Source: Lachnospiraceae bacterium AB2028
GTDB taxonomy: Bacteria > Bacillota > Clostridia > Lachnospirales > Lachnospiraceae
DNA length: 64,000 nucleotides
Assembly: GCA_000621425.1 (NCBI GenBank)
Contig: KK211275.1
Location: forward strand, 288,523-352,522
Direction: 5' to 3'
In this document: piece by piece, positions 25,423 through 35,700 of the stretch
How positions within the stretch are numbered: the stretch's first letter is position 1
How the letters are laid out: each line of letters begins with the position of its first letter
The notes under the pieces: generated by a model
Seen by the model: the letters and a program-made list of their open reading frames with translations, nothing else
Database searches by the model: none
What the model was told of the DNA's origin: nothing
Translations under genes and position numbers: made by a program

Positions 25423-26145
25423 ATGAAGATAACAGTCATAAACGGAACTGAGAAGAAAGGCGTAACATACAGACTAAAGGAACTCTTCCTGGAACATCTG
25501 AGGGACAGTGCGGAGATAACTGAGTTTTATCTTCCGAAGGACTGTCCTTCGTTCTGTGTGGGCTGCACAACCTGCTTTTTAACGGATGAACATAAGTGCA
25601 GGGACAGGGAGTATGTCGAAAAGATAGAAAAAGCCCTGCTTGAGGCTGACCTGCTTGTATTTACATCACCCACATATGTTTTCCATGCCACCGGTGCCAT
25701 GAAGGCAATGCTGGACCATTTCGGCTATCGCTGGATGCCGCACCGCCCTGCAAAGGAAATGTTTGGAAAACGGGCAGTCGTCATAACCCAGGCTCTTGGA
25801 TCAGGTGAAAAATCTGCGGCAAAGGATATAAAGGACAGCCTATCCTGGTGGGGAGTCAGTGATATCAGGGTTATAACATTCAAGCTGATGTCAGATATAG
25901 ACTGGAACAAGATCCCGGAAAAGAAAAGAGCGGCATTTGCAGGAAGGCTGTATAAGGAGGCAGACAGGCTCAAGAAAATCGATTATACAAAACCTGCAAG
26001 GACTTCACTGATAACAAAGGCAAAGTTTTATGCTGTCAGGATGATGCAGTCGAATCTCGGGAAAAGCGATCCTGAGTACACTGATTACAAGTACTGGAAG
26101 AACAACGGCTGGATAGATAAAGCCAGGCCCTGGAAGAAAAACTGA
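25423..26145 (+). CDS. flavodoxin-fold NAD(P)H-dependent FMN reductase
   Basis: The 240-residue protein has an N-terminal flavodoxin-like fold: INGTEKKGVTYRL (phosphate loop), the Cys motif CVGCTTCF (about 46-53) seen in iron-sulfur flavoprotein-like reductases, and FTSPTYVFHATGAMKAMLDHF (the second FMN loop). The C-terminal 80 residues are basic and extend the usual domain. No clear ribosome binding site lies before the ATG, and the stop of the small membrane protein is 8 bases upstream. It is a redox enzyme of unknown substrate, and no iron-box-like repeat is near. Confidence 0.8.
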   Translation: MKITVINGTEKKGVTYRLKELFLEHLRDSAEITEFYLPKDCPSFCVGCTTCFLTDEHKCRDREYVEKIEKALLEADLLVFTSPTYVFHATGAMKAMLDHFGYRWMPHRPAKEMFGKRAVVITQALGSGEKSAAKDIKDSLSWWGVSDIRVITFKLMSDIDWNKIPEKKRAAFAGRLYKEADRLKKIDYTKPARTSLITKAKFYAVRMMQSNLGKSDPEYTDYKYWKNNGWIDKARPWKKN

Positions 26146-26163
26146 TATTTTTGTGGGATTAAA

Positions 26164-26610
26164 ATGGTACGAGAAGCTAAAAAAGAAGACCTTAATGCTC
26201 TGCTGGAACTGTATCTGTTCCTGCATGAAGACAGCATACCGGAGCAGGATCTTCATCTTGAAAATACATGGACGCAGATAATTGAGGATAGGAACCATCA
26301 CTTGCTCGTAAATGAAATAGACGGAAAGATAGTCTCTTCATGTGTGTGTGTTATCATTCCTAATCTAACGAGGAATGTAAGGCCCTATGCCTTTGTTGAG
26401 AATGTTGTAACTCATGCCGATTACCGTAAAAAGGGATATGCAGGTGAATGCTTGGATTATGCAAGGAAGATTGCAGAGCAGGAGAACTGCTATAAGATGA
26501 TGCTTCTTACAGGTTCTAAGAAGCCTGAGACACTCAGGTTTTATGAAAAGGCGGGATATAACAGCAGTGACAAGACAGCCTTCATACAGTGGCTGGGAAT
26601 GGATAAATAG
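26164..26610 (+). CDS. GNAT-family N-acetyltransferase
   Basis: The 148-residue single-domain protein has the GNAT order: an N-terminal motif (MVREAKKEDLNALLEL), the acetyl-CoA-binding motif A in VENVVTHADYRKKGYAGECL (R/K-x-x-G-Y/x-A/G), and the C-terminal LTGSKKPETLRFYEKAGY. It uses acetyl-CoA to acetylate an amine or protein N-terminus; the acceptor cannot be predicted. It lies 18 bases after the flavoprotein gene, and no promoter is evident between them. Confidence 0.85.
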   Translation: MVREAKKEDLNALLELYLFLHEDSIPEQDLHLENTWTQIIEDRNHHLLVNEIDGKIVSSCVCVIIPNLTRNVRPYAFVENVVTHADYRKKGYAGECLDYARKIAEQENCYKMMLLTGSKKPETLRFYEKAGYNSSDKTAFIQWLGMDK

Positions 26611-26670
26611 ATAGACATAGATTTTTAAAAACGAATCTGATTTTGGAAAGATAATGGGAGACAGAGACAA

Positions 26671-27216
26671 ATGGAATTATATAAGGGCAGGCCGGAGAAT
26701 AATGAAGGCCGTTTACAGCGTGAAGTAAGGACATATGATTTCCTGGATGAACTGGGGATTGAATATTACCGTACCGATCATGAGCGTGCAGATAATATGG
26801 AGGCCTGCAACGAGATAGATGCAATCCTTGGCGTGCTGATATGCAAGAACCTGTTTCTTTGCAACAGGCAGAAGACGGACTTTTATCTTTTGATGATGCC
26901 GGGAGATAAGAAATTCAAAACAAAGGAACTGTCATCCCAGATAGGCTCGGCAAGGCTTTCTTTCGCAAGCCCTGAGGACATGCTGAGATTCCTGGACATC
27001 GAGCCGGGAGCAGTCAGCATCATGGGACTTATGAATGATAAAGAGCATATGGTTAATCTGCTGATAGACGAGGATGTACTGGCAGGGGATGAACTTGGAT
27101 GCCATCCCTGCGTCTGCACATCGAGTCTTAAGATGAAGACAGCGGATGTCCTGGAAAAGTTTCTTCCCGCTACAGGGCATGAGTATAGAACTGTGCATCT
27201 GGTAGGGGAAGATTGA
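26671..27216 (+). CDS. prolyl-tRNA editing protein (ProX/YbaK domain)
   Basis: The 181-residue protein is a free-standing YbaK/ProRS-INS-type deacylase, likely to hydrolyse Ala- or Cys-tRNA(Pro) in the cytoplasm. Family features visible are DHERADNMEA near residue 37, the lysine region VLICKNLFLCNR, the fold core LLMMPGDKKFKTKELS, and ARLSFASPEDMLRFLDIEPGAVS, containing the GxxS/P turn. Its length matches the PrdX/ProXp group. GGGAGA precedes the ATG. It ends 20 bases before the convergent phosphoglucomutase gene with no recognisable terminator between them. Confidence 0.88.
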   Translation: MELYKGRPENNEGRLQREVRTYDFLDELGIEYYRTDHERADNMEACNEIDAILGVLICKNLFLCNRQKTDFYLLMMPGDKKFKTKELSSQIGSARLSFASPEDMLRFLDIEPGAVSIMGLMNDKEHMVNLLIDEDVLAGDELGCHPCVCTSSLKMKTADVLEKFLPATGHEYRTVHLVGED

Positions 27217-27236
27217 TAATCCAAAAAGGAACAGTT

Positions 27237-29039
27237 TTATTCAACCGACTTTAATATTTCAAGCACTGCATTTTTGATCTTTTCATTTATCAGCAGTGCT
27301 TTTTCCCTGCTGTCCTGCTTTGTATAAAAATAGAATTTTATCTTCGGTTCTGTTCCGGAAGGACGGATGGCGAACCATGTGTCGGGGCGGTCAGTTCCGT
27401 CATCAAGGAAGTACCTGAATGCGTTGGTGGCAGGTATTATATTTTCAGGATTGTTGATATCTTCTACGCTTCCTGAATTATAATCAAGGCAGCGGGTTAC
27501 TTTGAATCCTGCTATTTCCGTAAGAGGATTTTTCTTAATATACTCCATCATGCGGCCGATTCTTGCGGCGCCTTCGCTTCCTTCAAGAATGATGTTCGGT
27601 TCGTCTTCTGCGTAATAGCCGTATTTTTGATAGAGTGAATCAAGGACTTCGAAAAGAGTCAGCCCCTTTTTGCTGTAATAAGCGGCAGCCTCAGCAACAA
27701 GCATTCCAGCGCTTATGCCGTCCTTGTCGCGGATGTCTGCACAGGCACTGTAGCCGACGGATTCTTCATAACCGAAAAGGTATTTCTCATTCTTATCTTC
27801 TATGAAGGGAATAAGTCCGCAGATATTCTTGAATCCTGTAAGGGATTCGTACATTTTAATGCCATATGAGTCTGCTATCTTTGAAGACATTGTGGAGGTA
27901 ACAATGGAGCGCACCATAGCTCCGTTTTCAGGCAGTGTGCCTGCGCTCTTGTGGCCGTCCAGTATGTAATTAACAAGGATGTAGCCTGTCTGGTTTCCGT
28001 TAAGGGGCACATAGTTTCCGGCTTTATCCATCAGCTCTATGGCAAACCTGTCAGAATCGGGATCCGTAGCCATAAGGAGCTCCGCACCAGTTTTATGTCC
28101 TAACTCTTCAGCAAGCCTGAACGCTTTTGGATCTTCGGGATTAGGGTATCCAACGGTGGTAAATTCGGGATCGGGATCTTTTTGCTCAGGCACCACCTGA
28201 CAGTTTGTAAAGCCCCGTTCTTTCATCATCTGCATAAAGGGTATGCTGCCGGCACCGTTTAAAGGTGTGTAAATGATGGGAATGTCGGTATTCAGGTCGT
28301 CGCCTGAATGGATAGATATTGATTCTATTTTGTCTAAATAGAGACGGTCATAACTCTCGTCAAGGAGGGTTATCATTCCATCTTTCATATATTCTTCTGT
28401 AAGCTTTTTGACCGTATTCCAGTCATAAGCTGTAAGGAAGTCGGTATTTTCTGCTATGCAGACACCATCAAAATAATCTACAGCGTTTATGCATTTTGTC
28501 ATTCCGTCAGCCACATCCGAACTAACCTGACAGCCGTCATGCCAGTAGGCCTTGTAACCGTTGTAAGCCTGGGGGTTGTGGGAAGCGGTTATGTTTATGC
28601 CGGAAACAGTGCCCAGGTGACGCACCATGAATGCAAGCTCGGGAGTAGGGCGCAGGTCCGGAAAGATATAAGACTTTATTCCGTTGGCGGCCAGAATGCA
28701 GGCGGCCAGCATGGAAAATTCCCTTGAAAAATATCTGGGGTCGTGAGCTATGACAACTGACTTTTCAGCGCTGATAGTACAGTTCTTATCTGCGTATGCG
28801 GCATTAATATAATCAGCAATGCCCTGAGTGGCACGTCCTACGGTAAAACGGTTCATTCTGTTGGTGCCGACACCGCATTTGCCCCTTAGACCTGCGGTTC
28901 CGAAGGATAATTCTTTATAGAAACGGTCTTCTATCTCGTCTTCATTTTTTTCCGTGATAAAGTCCGAAAGTTCTTTGTAAAGGGGATCGTTTTTGTCGAG
29001 CTTTTCTGCCCATAAATTTGCAATCTCTGAATATGTCAT
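27237..29039 (-). CDS. pgcA: phosphoglucomutase/phosphomannomutase
   Basis: The 600-residue alpha-D-phosphohexomutase links glycolysis with glycogen, nucleotide-sugar and wall precursors. The active-site serine is in TASHNPQAYNGYK, the Mg2+ loop is ATDPDSDRFAI, the sugar-binding loop is FGYEESVGYS, and the phosphate-binding end is RPSGTEPKIKFYFY. The start at 29039 is chosen because AAGGAGG lies just upstream; a longer ATG (29087) has no such site. Length agrees with B. subtilis PgcA. It is transcribed opposite to its neighbours, with its promoter in the 260-bp region shared with the divergent lipoprotein gene. Confidence 0.95.
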   Translation of the reverse strand: MTYSEIANLWAEKLDKNDPLYKELSDFITEKNEDEIEDRFYKELSFGTAGLRGKCGVGTNRMNRFTVGRATQGIADYINAAYADKNCTISAEKSVVIAHDPRYFSREFSMLAACILAANGIKSYIFPDLRPTPELAFMVRHLGTVSGINITASHNPQAYNGYKAYWHDGCQVSSDVADGMTKCINAVDYFDGVCIAENTDFLTAYDWNTVKKLTEEYMKDGMITLLDESYDRLYLDKIESISIHSGDDLNTDIPIIYTPLNGAGSIPFMQMMKERGFTNCQVVPEQKDPDPEFTTVGYPNPEDPKAFRLAEELGHKTGAELLMATDPDSDRFAIELMDKAGNYVPLNGNQTGYILVNYILDGHKSAGTLPENGAMVRSIVTSTMSSKIADSYGIKMYESLTGFKNICGLIPFIEDKNEKYLFGYEESVGYSACADIRDKDGISAGMLVAEAAAYYSKKGLTLFEVLDSLYQKYGYYAEDEPNIILEGSEGAARIGRMMEYIKKNPLTEIAGFKVTRCLDYNSGSVEDINNPENIIPATNAFRYFLDDGTDRPDTWFAIRPSGTEPKIKFYFYTKQDSREKALLINEKIKNAVLEILKSVE

Positions 29040-29066
29040 GATAATCCTCCTTGTTGAGCAATTTTT

Positions 29067-29100
29067 CACACTATGAATCCCTTTCATAGTTGGGAGTGTG
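29067..29100. repeat. nested inverted repeats upstream of pgcA
   Basis: CACACT (29067-29072) pairs with AGTGTG (29095-29100), and the inner CTATGA (29071-29076) pairs with TCATAG (29084-29089). The two alternatives overlap, so only one can form at a time. It lies in the likely pgcA leader and has no T-run, so its role is unknown. Confidence 0.4.
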
Positions 29101-29238
29101 TAGATTTCTTATGTTCAGTATAGCACAAAGCAGTGCCTGTAGTTATTTATATTTCACCAAAATCTCTATTATTCCGTTAGGAGGTAACCGGCTTTAATCT
29201 ATCAGCTGTACTGCCGATATTGTTATACTTTATGTTAG

Positions 29239-29266
29239 CTGACAAATGTTGTATTATATGTATTAT
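29239..29266 (+). promoter_or_regulatory. likely promoter of the lipoprotein gene
   Basis: CTGACA (29239-29244) and TATTAT (29261-29266) are 16 bases apart and lie 34 bases before the start codon of the forward lipoprotein gene. The AT-rich stretch gives other possible -10 elements. Confidence 0.4.
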
Positions 29267-29299
29267 TTTTATGATGCAAAAGAGCAAAAAGGAGGGAGT

Positions 29300-30433
29300 A
29301 TGAAAAACAGAGTTTTGATCACATTATTGGCAACAGGCGTATGTGCTGTTTTATGTACGGGATGTAACAGCGGTGAGGTATCGGTGGATGTTCCGGCAGA
29401 CGGTGAAGTAGTAACAGAGGAAACAGAAGACCCTGAAGGGAATTTAGGAATGGCTAATCCCTGGCGGGATGGAATTACAGATGCTGAAGCAGCAACATAT
29501 GCTCCGGCACTGCTTACGCTTCCGGCAGAGGCAGAGGATGTGTTATGGCGGGTAATGGATGAAGGCGGTGCCATACAGCCCGGAGATAAGCCCGGTGCAC
29601 TGGTAGAGGCACAGTTTACCATGGATGACATATCATATAATTTTAGGGCGCAACTGGGCACAACAGATGATATATCCGGAATGTATTACGAGTGGACTGT
29701 TGAGGATGACATAGCAAGTCCCAAGTGGCAGGACGCAGGTCTTAGCGGAAAGTTTTACAGATATGCAGGTGACGGCGAGACAGTGGACCTCATCACATGG
29801 TATGACGATGCTGCTGAGACACAGTACGCGCTTTCAGCAACACTGAACAGTGACGGCGACGGCTTTGACTTACAGGCTGTAGCTGACGAGCTGATATGGG
29901 GCGGCGAGGATGCAAAGTCTGATGCGATTGCAGGACTGCCGGCATATGTTTATCCCGGCAGTGATATGATCGAGGAGGCTGTATACCGGTTCATGGTAGA
30001 TGAGTATGCCGGAAATTATGAGGCTTGTGATGTGAGCATTCCTTATGCGATTTTCGTTGATACTGACGAAAGCGACGAAACTGATATAAAAGTTTACGGT
30101 ATATTCTGGCTCACGAATTATGATCTTGATGAGAATAATATTTTACTCTGTGTTTCAGGCGGATCTTATCCCGGTGTAATGCATCTGGTAAAAAATGATG
30201 ACGGCAGCTATGAGGCTGTAAGCCATGAAGTTGTTGCAGACGGTTCTGATTTTGATGACAGTGCAAAGGAGCTCTTTGGCGACAGATACGATGCATTCGT
30301 GGAGGCTATGGCTGATGACGAGCTGGAGGCAGAGAAGAGATTCCAGATAGTCGGAGATTATGCCCATTTTTGCGGTGCGCCTATAGAGGGGTATCAGGAT
30401 TACGGCTGGGATCCGGTTTATTTTTATCAATAA
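29300..30433 (+). CDS. lipoprotein of unknown function
   Basis: The 377-residue protein has a type II signal peptide with an unusual lipobox ending CTGC at residues 17-20, then an acidic linker and a soluble domain. The start at 29300 follows AAAGGAGGG; an in-frame ATG 54 bases upstream has no site. The body is rich in Asp, Glu, Tyr and Trp, suggesting a surface-exposed ligand or carbohydrate-related domain. I do not recognise a family. It lies 57 bases before a GH5 lipoprotein gene, which suggests joint work at the cell surface. Confidence 0.75.
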   Translation: MKNRVLITLLATGVCAVLCTGCNSGEVSVDVPADGEVVTEETEDPEGNLGMANPWRDGITDAEAATYAPALLTLPAEAEDVLWRVMDEGGAIQPGDKPGALVEAQFTMDDISYNFRAQLGTTDDISGMYYEWTVEDDIASPKWQDAGLSGKFYRYAGDGETVDLITWYDDAAETQYALSATLNSDGDGFDLQAVADELIWGGEDAKSDAIAGLPAYVYPGSDMIEEAVYRFMVDEYAGNYEACDVSIPYAIFVDTDESDETDIKVYGIFWLTNYDLDENNILLCVSGGSYPGVMHLVKNDDGSYEAVSHEVVADGSDFDDSAKELFGDRYDAFVEAMADDELEAEKRFQIVGDYAHFCGAPIEGYQDYGWDPVYFYQ

Positions 30434-30490
30434 GCTGAGAATACTTTGTTTCGTAACGGAGAATAATAAATCTTCAGGAGTGGCATAGTA

Positions 30491-31855
30491 ATGAACGTTA
30501 GCAGAACGGGAAAGCGTATTGTAGGCATATTGATGGCAGCAATGCTGTCGTGTTCCATGTTTTTATACGGCTGTGACAATGGCGGTAAAGGTACGGAAGG
30601 CGGAACAGAACAGAATGCAGGCACGGATAATTCTGCAGAAAGTACTGATCTGCCCAGGGGAATACGCTCGGATCTTGGAAATGACGGAAACTCTTCATCG
30701 GGAACAGATATATCTGCTGATGAAAATGGTTCAGCGGATAGTATTGAGGATAATGGCCAAAATGGTGCATCGGATGAAGTAGACAGCCTGACAGGACTTG
30801 AAACTAATGACACATCTTCCGTGGATTTTGTGAAATGCATGGGATATGGCTGGAACCTGGGCAATGCCCTTGATGCCACCAACTGCGACTGGGTAGGAAA
30901 TAAGATGGACTATGAAGGCGCCTGGTGCGGTGTCAAGGCGACTCCTGAGCTTATAGAGGCTGTAAACAATGCAGGCTTTTCCACCATAAGGATTCCGGTA
31001 TCGTGGCATGACCATGTGGACAGCAATTACAATATCGACAGCCAGTGGATGGACAGGGTGCAGGAGGTAGTGGACTATGCATATGACAGGAATATGTATG
31101 TCATACTCGATGTGCACCACGATGTCACGGAGGATTATTATTATCCTACTAAGGACAGGCTCGATCAGTCTAAATCATATATGGCTGCCGTATGGTCACA
31201 GATTTCTGAAAGATTTGCTGACTATGATGATAAGCTCATATTTGAGTCCATAAATGAGCCACGGCTTGTGGGAAGAAATAATGAATGGTGGTATGACAAA
31301 AACGTACCGGAGTGCCCGGAGGCAATGGAATGCATAAATGAATGCAACCAGGTATTTGTGGATACTGTAAGGAGTTCAAAAGGCTGGAATAAGGAACGGT
31401 TCATTATAGTTGCATCTTATGATGATGCATATGAGCCTACAGTGGATGCTGGATTCAAACTGCCTACTGATACGGCTGATGATAAGCTGCTGGTGGCTGT
31501 TCATATGTATCTGCCCTATGATTTTGCGGGAAATCCTAACGGCACAGCAGTATTTGACGACAGTGCAAAGCGGGCTAATGATACTGCACTTAATTCCGTA
31601 TATGACAGGTTCGTGGCCAAGGGAGTAGGCGTAGTGATAGACGAGTATGGTGCTATGAATAAAGGCAATGACGACCAGAGAGTACTGTACTATGACTATT
31701 TTACGAAGGCTGCGAAAGACTTAGGGATGTGTACGGTAGCTTGGGACAATAATGTGTTTGAGGTAAGCACTGATTCAACCCAGGGTTTCGGACTGATTGA
31801 TTACGGAACAAAGAAAGTTATTAAGACTGAGATTATCGACGCGATAGTGAATTGA
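30491..31855 (+). CDS. GH5 endoglucanase-type lipoprotein
   Basis: The 454-residue protein has a type II signal peptide (lipobox LYGC, lipid-anchored Cys28) and a Ser/Asp/Gly-rich linker to about residue 105. A GH5 TIM barrel follows, opening with GYGWNLGNALDAT. The catalytic acid is Glu256 (in ESINEP) and the nucleophile is Glu385 (in VVIDEYGAM); other barrel residues are IRIPVSW and DVHHDV. It should cleave beta-1,4-glucan or a similar polysaccharide at the cell surface. AGGAGTGG precedes the ATG. A bidirectional terminator follows, and the neighbouring lipoprotein may be a partner. Confidence 0.93.
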   Translation: MNVSRTGKRIVGILMAAMLSCSMFLYGCDNGGKGTEGGTEQNAGTDNSAESTDLPRGIRSDLGNDGNSSSGTDISADENGSADSIEDNGQNGASDEVDSLTGLETNDTSSVDFVKCMGYGWNLGNALDATNCDWVGNKMDYEGAWCGVKATPELIEAVNNAGFSTIRIPVSWHDHVDSNYNIDSQWMDRVQEVVDYAYDRNMYVILDVHHDVTEDYYYPTKDRLDQSKSYMAAVWSQISERFADYDDKLIFESINEPRLVGRNNEWWYDKNVPECPEAMECINECNQVFVDTVRSSKGWNKERFIIVASYDDAYEPTVDAGFKLPTDTADDKLLVAVHMYLPYDFAGNPNGTAVFDDSAKRANDTALNSVYDRFVAKGVGVVIDEYGAMNKGNDDQRVLYYDYFTKAAKDLGMCTVAWDNNVFEVSTDSTQGFGLIDYGTKKVIKTEIIDAIVN

Positions 31856-31892
31856 GTAGGAAAATATAGCAATATTGTCAATGGCACAAAAT

Positions 31893-31923
31893 AAAAGCGG
31901 GATGAAATTCATCCCGCTTTTTA
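31893..31923. terminator. bidirectional terminator
   Basis: AAAAGCGGGATG (31893-31904) pairs with CATCCCGCTTTT (31910-31921) around AAATT. A-runs and T-runs on the two arms let it serve the GH5 gene and the convergent response-regulator gene. Confidence 0.88.
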
Positions 31924-32718
31924 TTACTTCTTATTTTTTTGCGATGCGTAAAGTGATTCTTTTATTCTCTTTGTTTCGAAGAACTGATCCACAGCCTTGT
32001 GGATTGCTTCAGGAGTAAGTGTCTTAAGCAGGTATCCGTCGGGATTAAGGCTTAGGATCCTGCTTACGGTTTCCCTGTCGCTTTTTCCTGTCAGGAAGAT
32101 GACGGGAATCTTTGATGTAGTGGGCTCTGACCTGATCATGGTGAAGAAGTTTTCACCGTTGGCAATAGGCATGGCATAGTCAAGGAGTATGAGATCGGCA
32201 GAATTCTTTGCAAGGTAGATAACGCCACTGGCAGCTGAATTAAGCATTGTAACGCTGTACTTGTCCGAAAGCCAGTCGTGGATGGAGCGGAGGTACATTA
32301 TGTCGTCATCGATGACAACAATGTTCTTACGGTTGGCTCCGTTTTCCTTTTGTGAGCTATAGTCATCCAGTGCTTCTAAGAGATCCTTGATGTTTATGGG
32401 ACGCTCAAACTTTTTTGCAATGATGTTGTCAGAAATCGTAGCTGATAGTTCCTGGAACTCATTTGATGAGCCTATGACAAATAAGGTCTTTTCTTCTTCT
32501 ATGCAGATGTCCCGCAGATAAACGAGAAATTCATTGCAGTCGCTTAAGAAATTGCCAAGATAGAAGAAGATAACATCCGACTCAAATTTAATCTTATCAA
32601 TCTCCTTTATGACAGGGGCAACATCTATCACTCTGTATCCTGCCTTTACGATATTGTCTCTGATGGCTCCAACAAGGAATGCTGAACCGTAGCTGATTAG
32701 AATGGCGTTTTTACTCAT
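31924..32718 (-). CDS. two-receiver response regulator
   Basis: The 264-residue protein has a degenerate receiver-like N-terminal half (about 1-115) and a canonical receiver in the C-terminal half: acidic pocket VVIDDDIMYL, phosphoacceptor Asp180 in LLDYAMP, and the Thr/Ser and Lys regions FLTGKSD and GYLLKTL. There is no output domain, so it works by protein contact. It overlaps the start of the hybrid kinase gene by 8 bases, so it is coupled to it and likely accepts phosphate through the kinase's Hpt domain. The N-terminal half may be a relic receiver or a docking surface. Confidence 0.88.
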   Translation of the reverse strand: MSKNAILISYGSAFLVGAIRDNIVKAGYRVIDVAPVIKEIDKIKFESDVIFFYLGNFLSDCNEFLVYLRDICIEEEKTLFVIGSSNEFQELSATISDNIIAKKFERPINIKDLLEALDDYSSQKENGANRKNIVVIDDDIMYLRSIHDWLSDKYSVTMLNSAASGVIYLAKNSADLILLDYAMPIANGENFFTMIRSEPTTSKIPVIFLTGKSDRETVSRILSLNPDGYLLKTLTPEAIHKAVDQFFETKRIKESLYASQKNKK

Positions 32719-35700
32719 CTCTTTTTCCTTTGTTTAATAAGTCTATAAGTTCCTCATATTGCACTTCACGCATAAGGCTCTGTACCCGTTTGAATCGTAT
32801 CTCTTCTGCTGGCGGTATGCGGTAGGTGAGCAGTTTCTTCATGATCTGGTCGGCACTGTCCATGTCATAAACACTGGCGTATTCACTTATGGCACTGTAG
32901 GCATCGTTAAGGTCCTCCATGGATATCATCTCGCTGTTGGCAAGGGAAAGGTTCTGGCCTATATCAATGACTTCCTTAAGTGCTTCACGGATGCTGTCAC
33001 ATCTCTTTATGAAGGAGTATGAGCGTGAACGTATAGTTACGATATCTCCTTCTTCACCTAATTTTTCGAGCAGGGCGGCCTCCTTGGAAATATCCGCAGC
33101 ACCTAATAGCCTTGCAGAATTCTTAAGAGCGTGGACTATGATGGTATAGTTACGGAGATCCCTATCGGCAATATACTGGCGCAGATTATCTGCCTGTCTG
33201 GGCCATGAATCGCTGAACTCCCGCAGTATTGTAAGATAGGTATCCCATTCGCCGCAGAGATTTAGGCCCTCTTTGTAATCCAGGTCCTTTATATCCGTCA
33301 GGCTGTTCTGGATCATGTCTTCGGTAATTCTGCCGTCGGGAGTTTCTTCTTCCACAATTGTTTCGTCTGACTCTTTTATAAGGGCAGGGGGAAGATGTTT
33401 TTTGATCATATCCTCCAGTTTGTCGGCTTTGACAGGTTTAGCAAGGTAGTCATCAAAACCGCTCTGTAGGAATTTTTCCCTCATGCCTGCGACGGCACTC
33501 GCTGTAAGTATGACTATAGGAGTCTCGGTATTGAGCGAATCCGGTGCAGTCTTTTTGATGACCAGCATGGCCTCGGTTCCGCTCATGCCAGGCATCAGGT
33601 GATCCATGAGTATGAGATCGTATTTGTTCTTTTTGCACAGAACAATGGCGGCCTGGCCGCTTTCTGCACTTTCAACATTAACCTTCGTGCGTTTGAGGAG
33701 GCTCTTAAGCACGGTATGATTAAGGGGAATGTCGTCAACTGCAAGTATATGCGCATCAGGTGCGATGAAGGAAGATGTGTTGCCTTGGCTTGTTGCTTCC
33801 CGTGCACGCTTTACATTTTCATAGAAATCACCCATAGGTTTCCAGTCAGATACCTGCTGTATGAGCCGGAAAGAAAAATCGCTTCCAACACCATACTGGC
33901 TTGTTACATACAGGTCGCTTCCCATGAGGTTAAGAAGCCTTCTGGCAATAGTCATGCCAAGGCCTGTACCTTCGATGGAATGGGTGTTGCGCTCGTATGC
34001 CCTTTCGAAGGGGGAGAAGAGCCTTTCTATGTCTTCGGTTTTCATTCCAATTCCGGTGTCCTTGACATGGAAAATAAGGGCTATGGAATGGAGATTGACA
34101 ACTTCATAGGCCAGGCTCATTTCTATGCTGCCGCTGAACGTATATTTAACAGCGTTGTTCAGCAGGTTCAGTAATATCTGTCTTATCCTTACTTCATCAC
34201 CGAAAAGGGGATCGGGGATAGCCGGATCCACATTGAAAGTCAGGTTGAGATTCTTTTCCTCAGCCTTCTCGGATATCATATTATTAAGGTCATTTAATAC
34301 ATTAGAGAGAGAGTATTCCTCCTCAAGAATCTCCATCTTACCGGCTTCGATTCTCGAGAAATCAAGGACAGCGTTGACGATATTTAGGAGCATGGTCTGT
34401 GCGCTTTTTGCATTGTGGGCATACTCGACGATGTTTGACTCTTTGCTCTCCCTGATTATCATCTCTGTCATGCCGACGGAAGCGTGGATAGGTGTTCTTA
34501 TTTCATGGGACATGCTTGAAAGGAACTGGGTCTTTGCTTCGTTGGCTGCTTTCTGTACTTCAATCTCATTCTGCAGTTCTTTGGATTTTATCTCAGCATA
34601 CTCCTCGCTTGTAACCCTGAGCAGGTTGTATATTCTGTCGGAAAGGGGGAGTATGTCATCAGGTTGCGTAAATGATGTGAAATTGCTGTAGCTGGAAATC
34701 TCATCAACATCGACGCTGCTCTCGGAGAAAGCGACTGTCACAAGGGAATTGTTCAGATGCTCTGTGCGTTTCCCGAAGGACATTATCTCACCAAAGCAGC
34801 AGCATCCGGCTACATCAGGCGCCAGTGAGCGGAACATATCGATTTCGCTCTGCTGGTTATGTCCAAGGTAGTTATACCTGTTGCTGCATACGATCATGAA
34901 CACGCTCTGGGGATGGAAATCCTGAAGAGTGCGTGATGCCTTTCGGCCTGAATTCAGTATATCAGTTGTGCTACCATAGGAAAGACGGAATTTTTCTCCA
35001 ACGGCAAGATCGCCGCCGGATTTAAGTGTGCCGTTTTTGTCATAATTGTAAAAATGCCTTGCTACATTTTTTCCGTGCCGCTTAATGATTATGGGGAACT
35101 CAGCAATGTTTCCAATAAAGTTTTTATCAAGTTTTATATTCAGATATTTTTTGTACAGGTCTGTGGCAGGCTGATCGTCTATTGTAATGACTTCGTCGCG
35201 TTCATTGAGCGCTGTTATGGTATGCTCTGCGCCTAAGGGAGACCAGCCGAGAGAGTAGGTAGCTGAGGTGTGAAGATTCTTGCCAGAGAAAACAATTGCT
35301 ATCACGCCGTTGCGGACCGCTTTGTCACCAAGCACATAAACATTATCTAAAGAAAAGCCCGGAGTAAAGCGGATGGCAGAACAGCCACCTACAACATTGA
35401 TATCCTTGCTGGGAAGTTTAAGGCTGTCCAGTAATTCATCCAAAGGTCCGATGGCAATGGTATTAGCAAAAAGCATCAGGGACTTCGCATCTTCAGTCTT
35501 GGAAAGTACCCTTGAAATATCTGCGCCGATTTCGGGCAGAGTATCCATATCGCAGTCATAGGTCAGCACCCTCACGGTACTGTCATTATCCTCAAAAAGC
35601 ATGAAGGTCACGGTGTAGGTGTGGTCCGAAAGGACACCGCCGCAGATCTCACAGATAGTGGTGAGGCCTGCAATCTTGGTATCCGGAAGTATTTCGTAAA

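Noticed and set aside
33599-34691. Two long forward ORFs opposite the FIST kinase gene
   Set aside because: They mirror the codon structure of a clear 1049-residue kinase with all catalytic motifs; they have no family features or ribosome binding sites.
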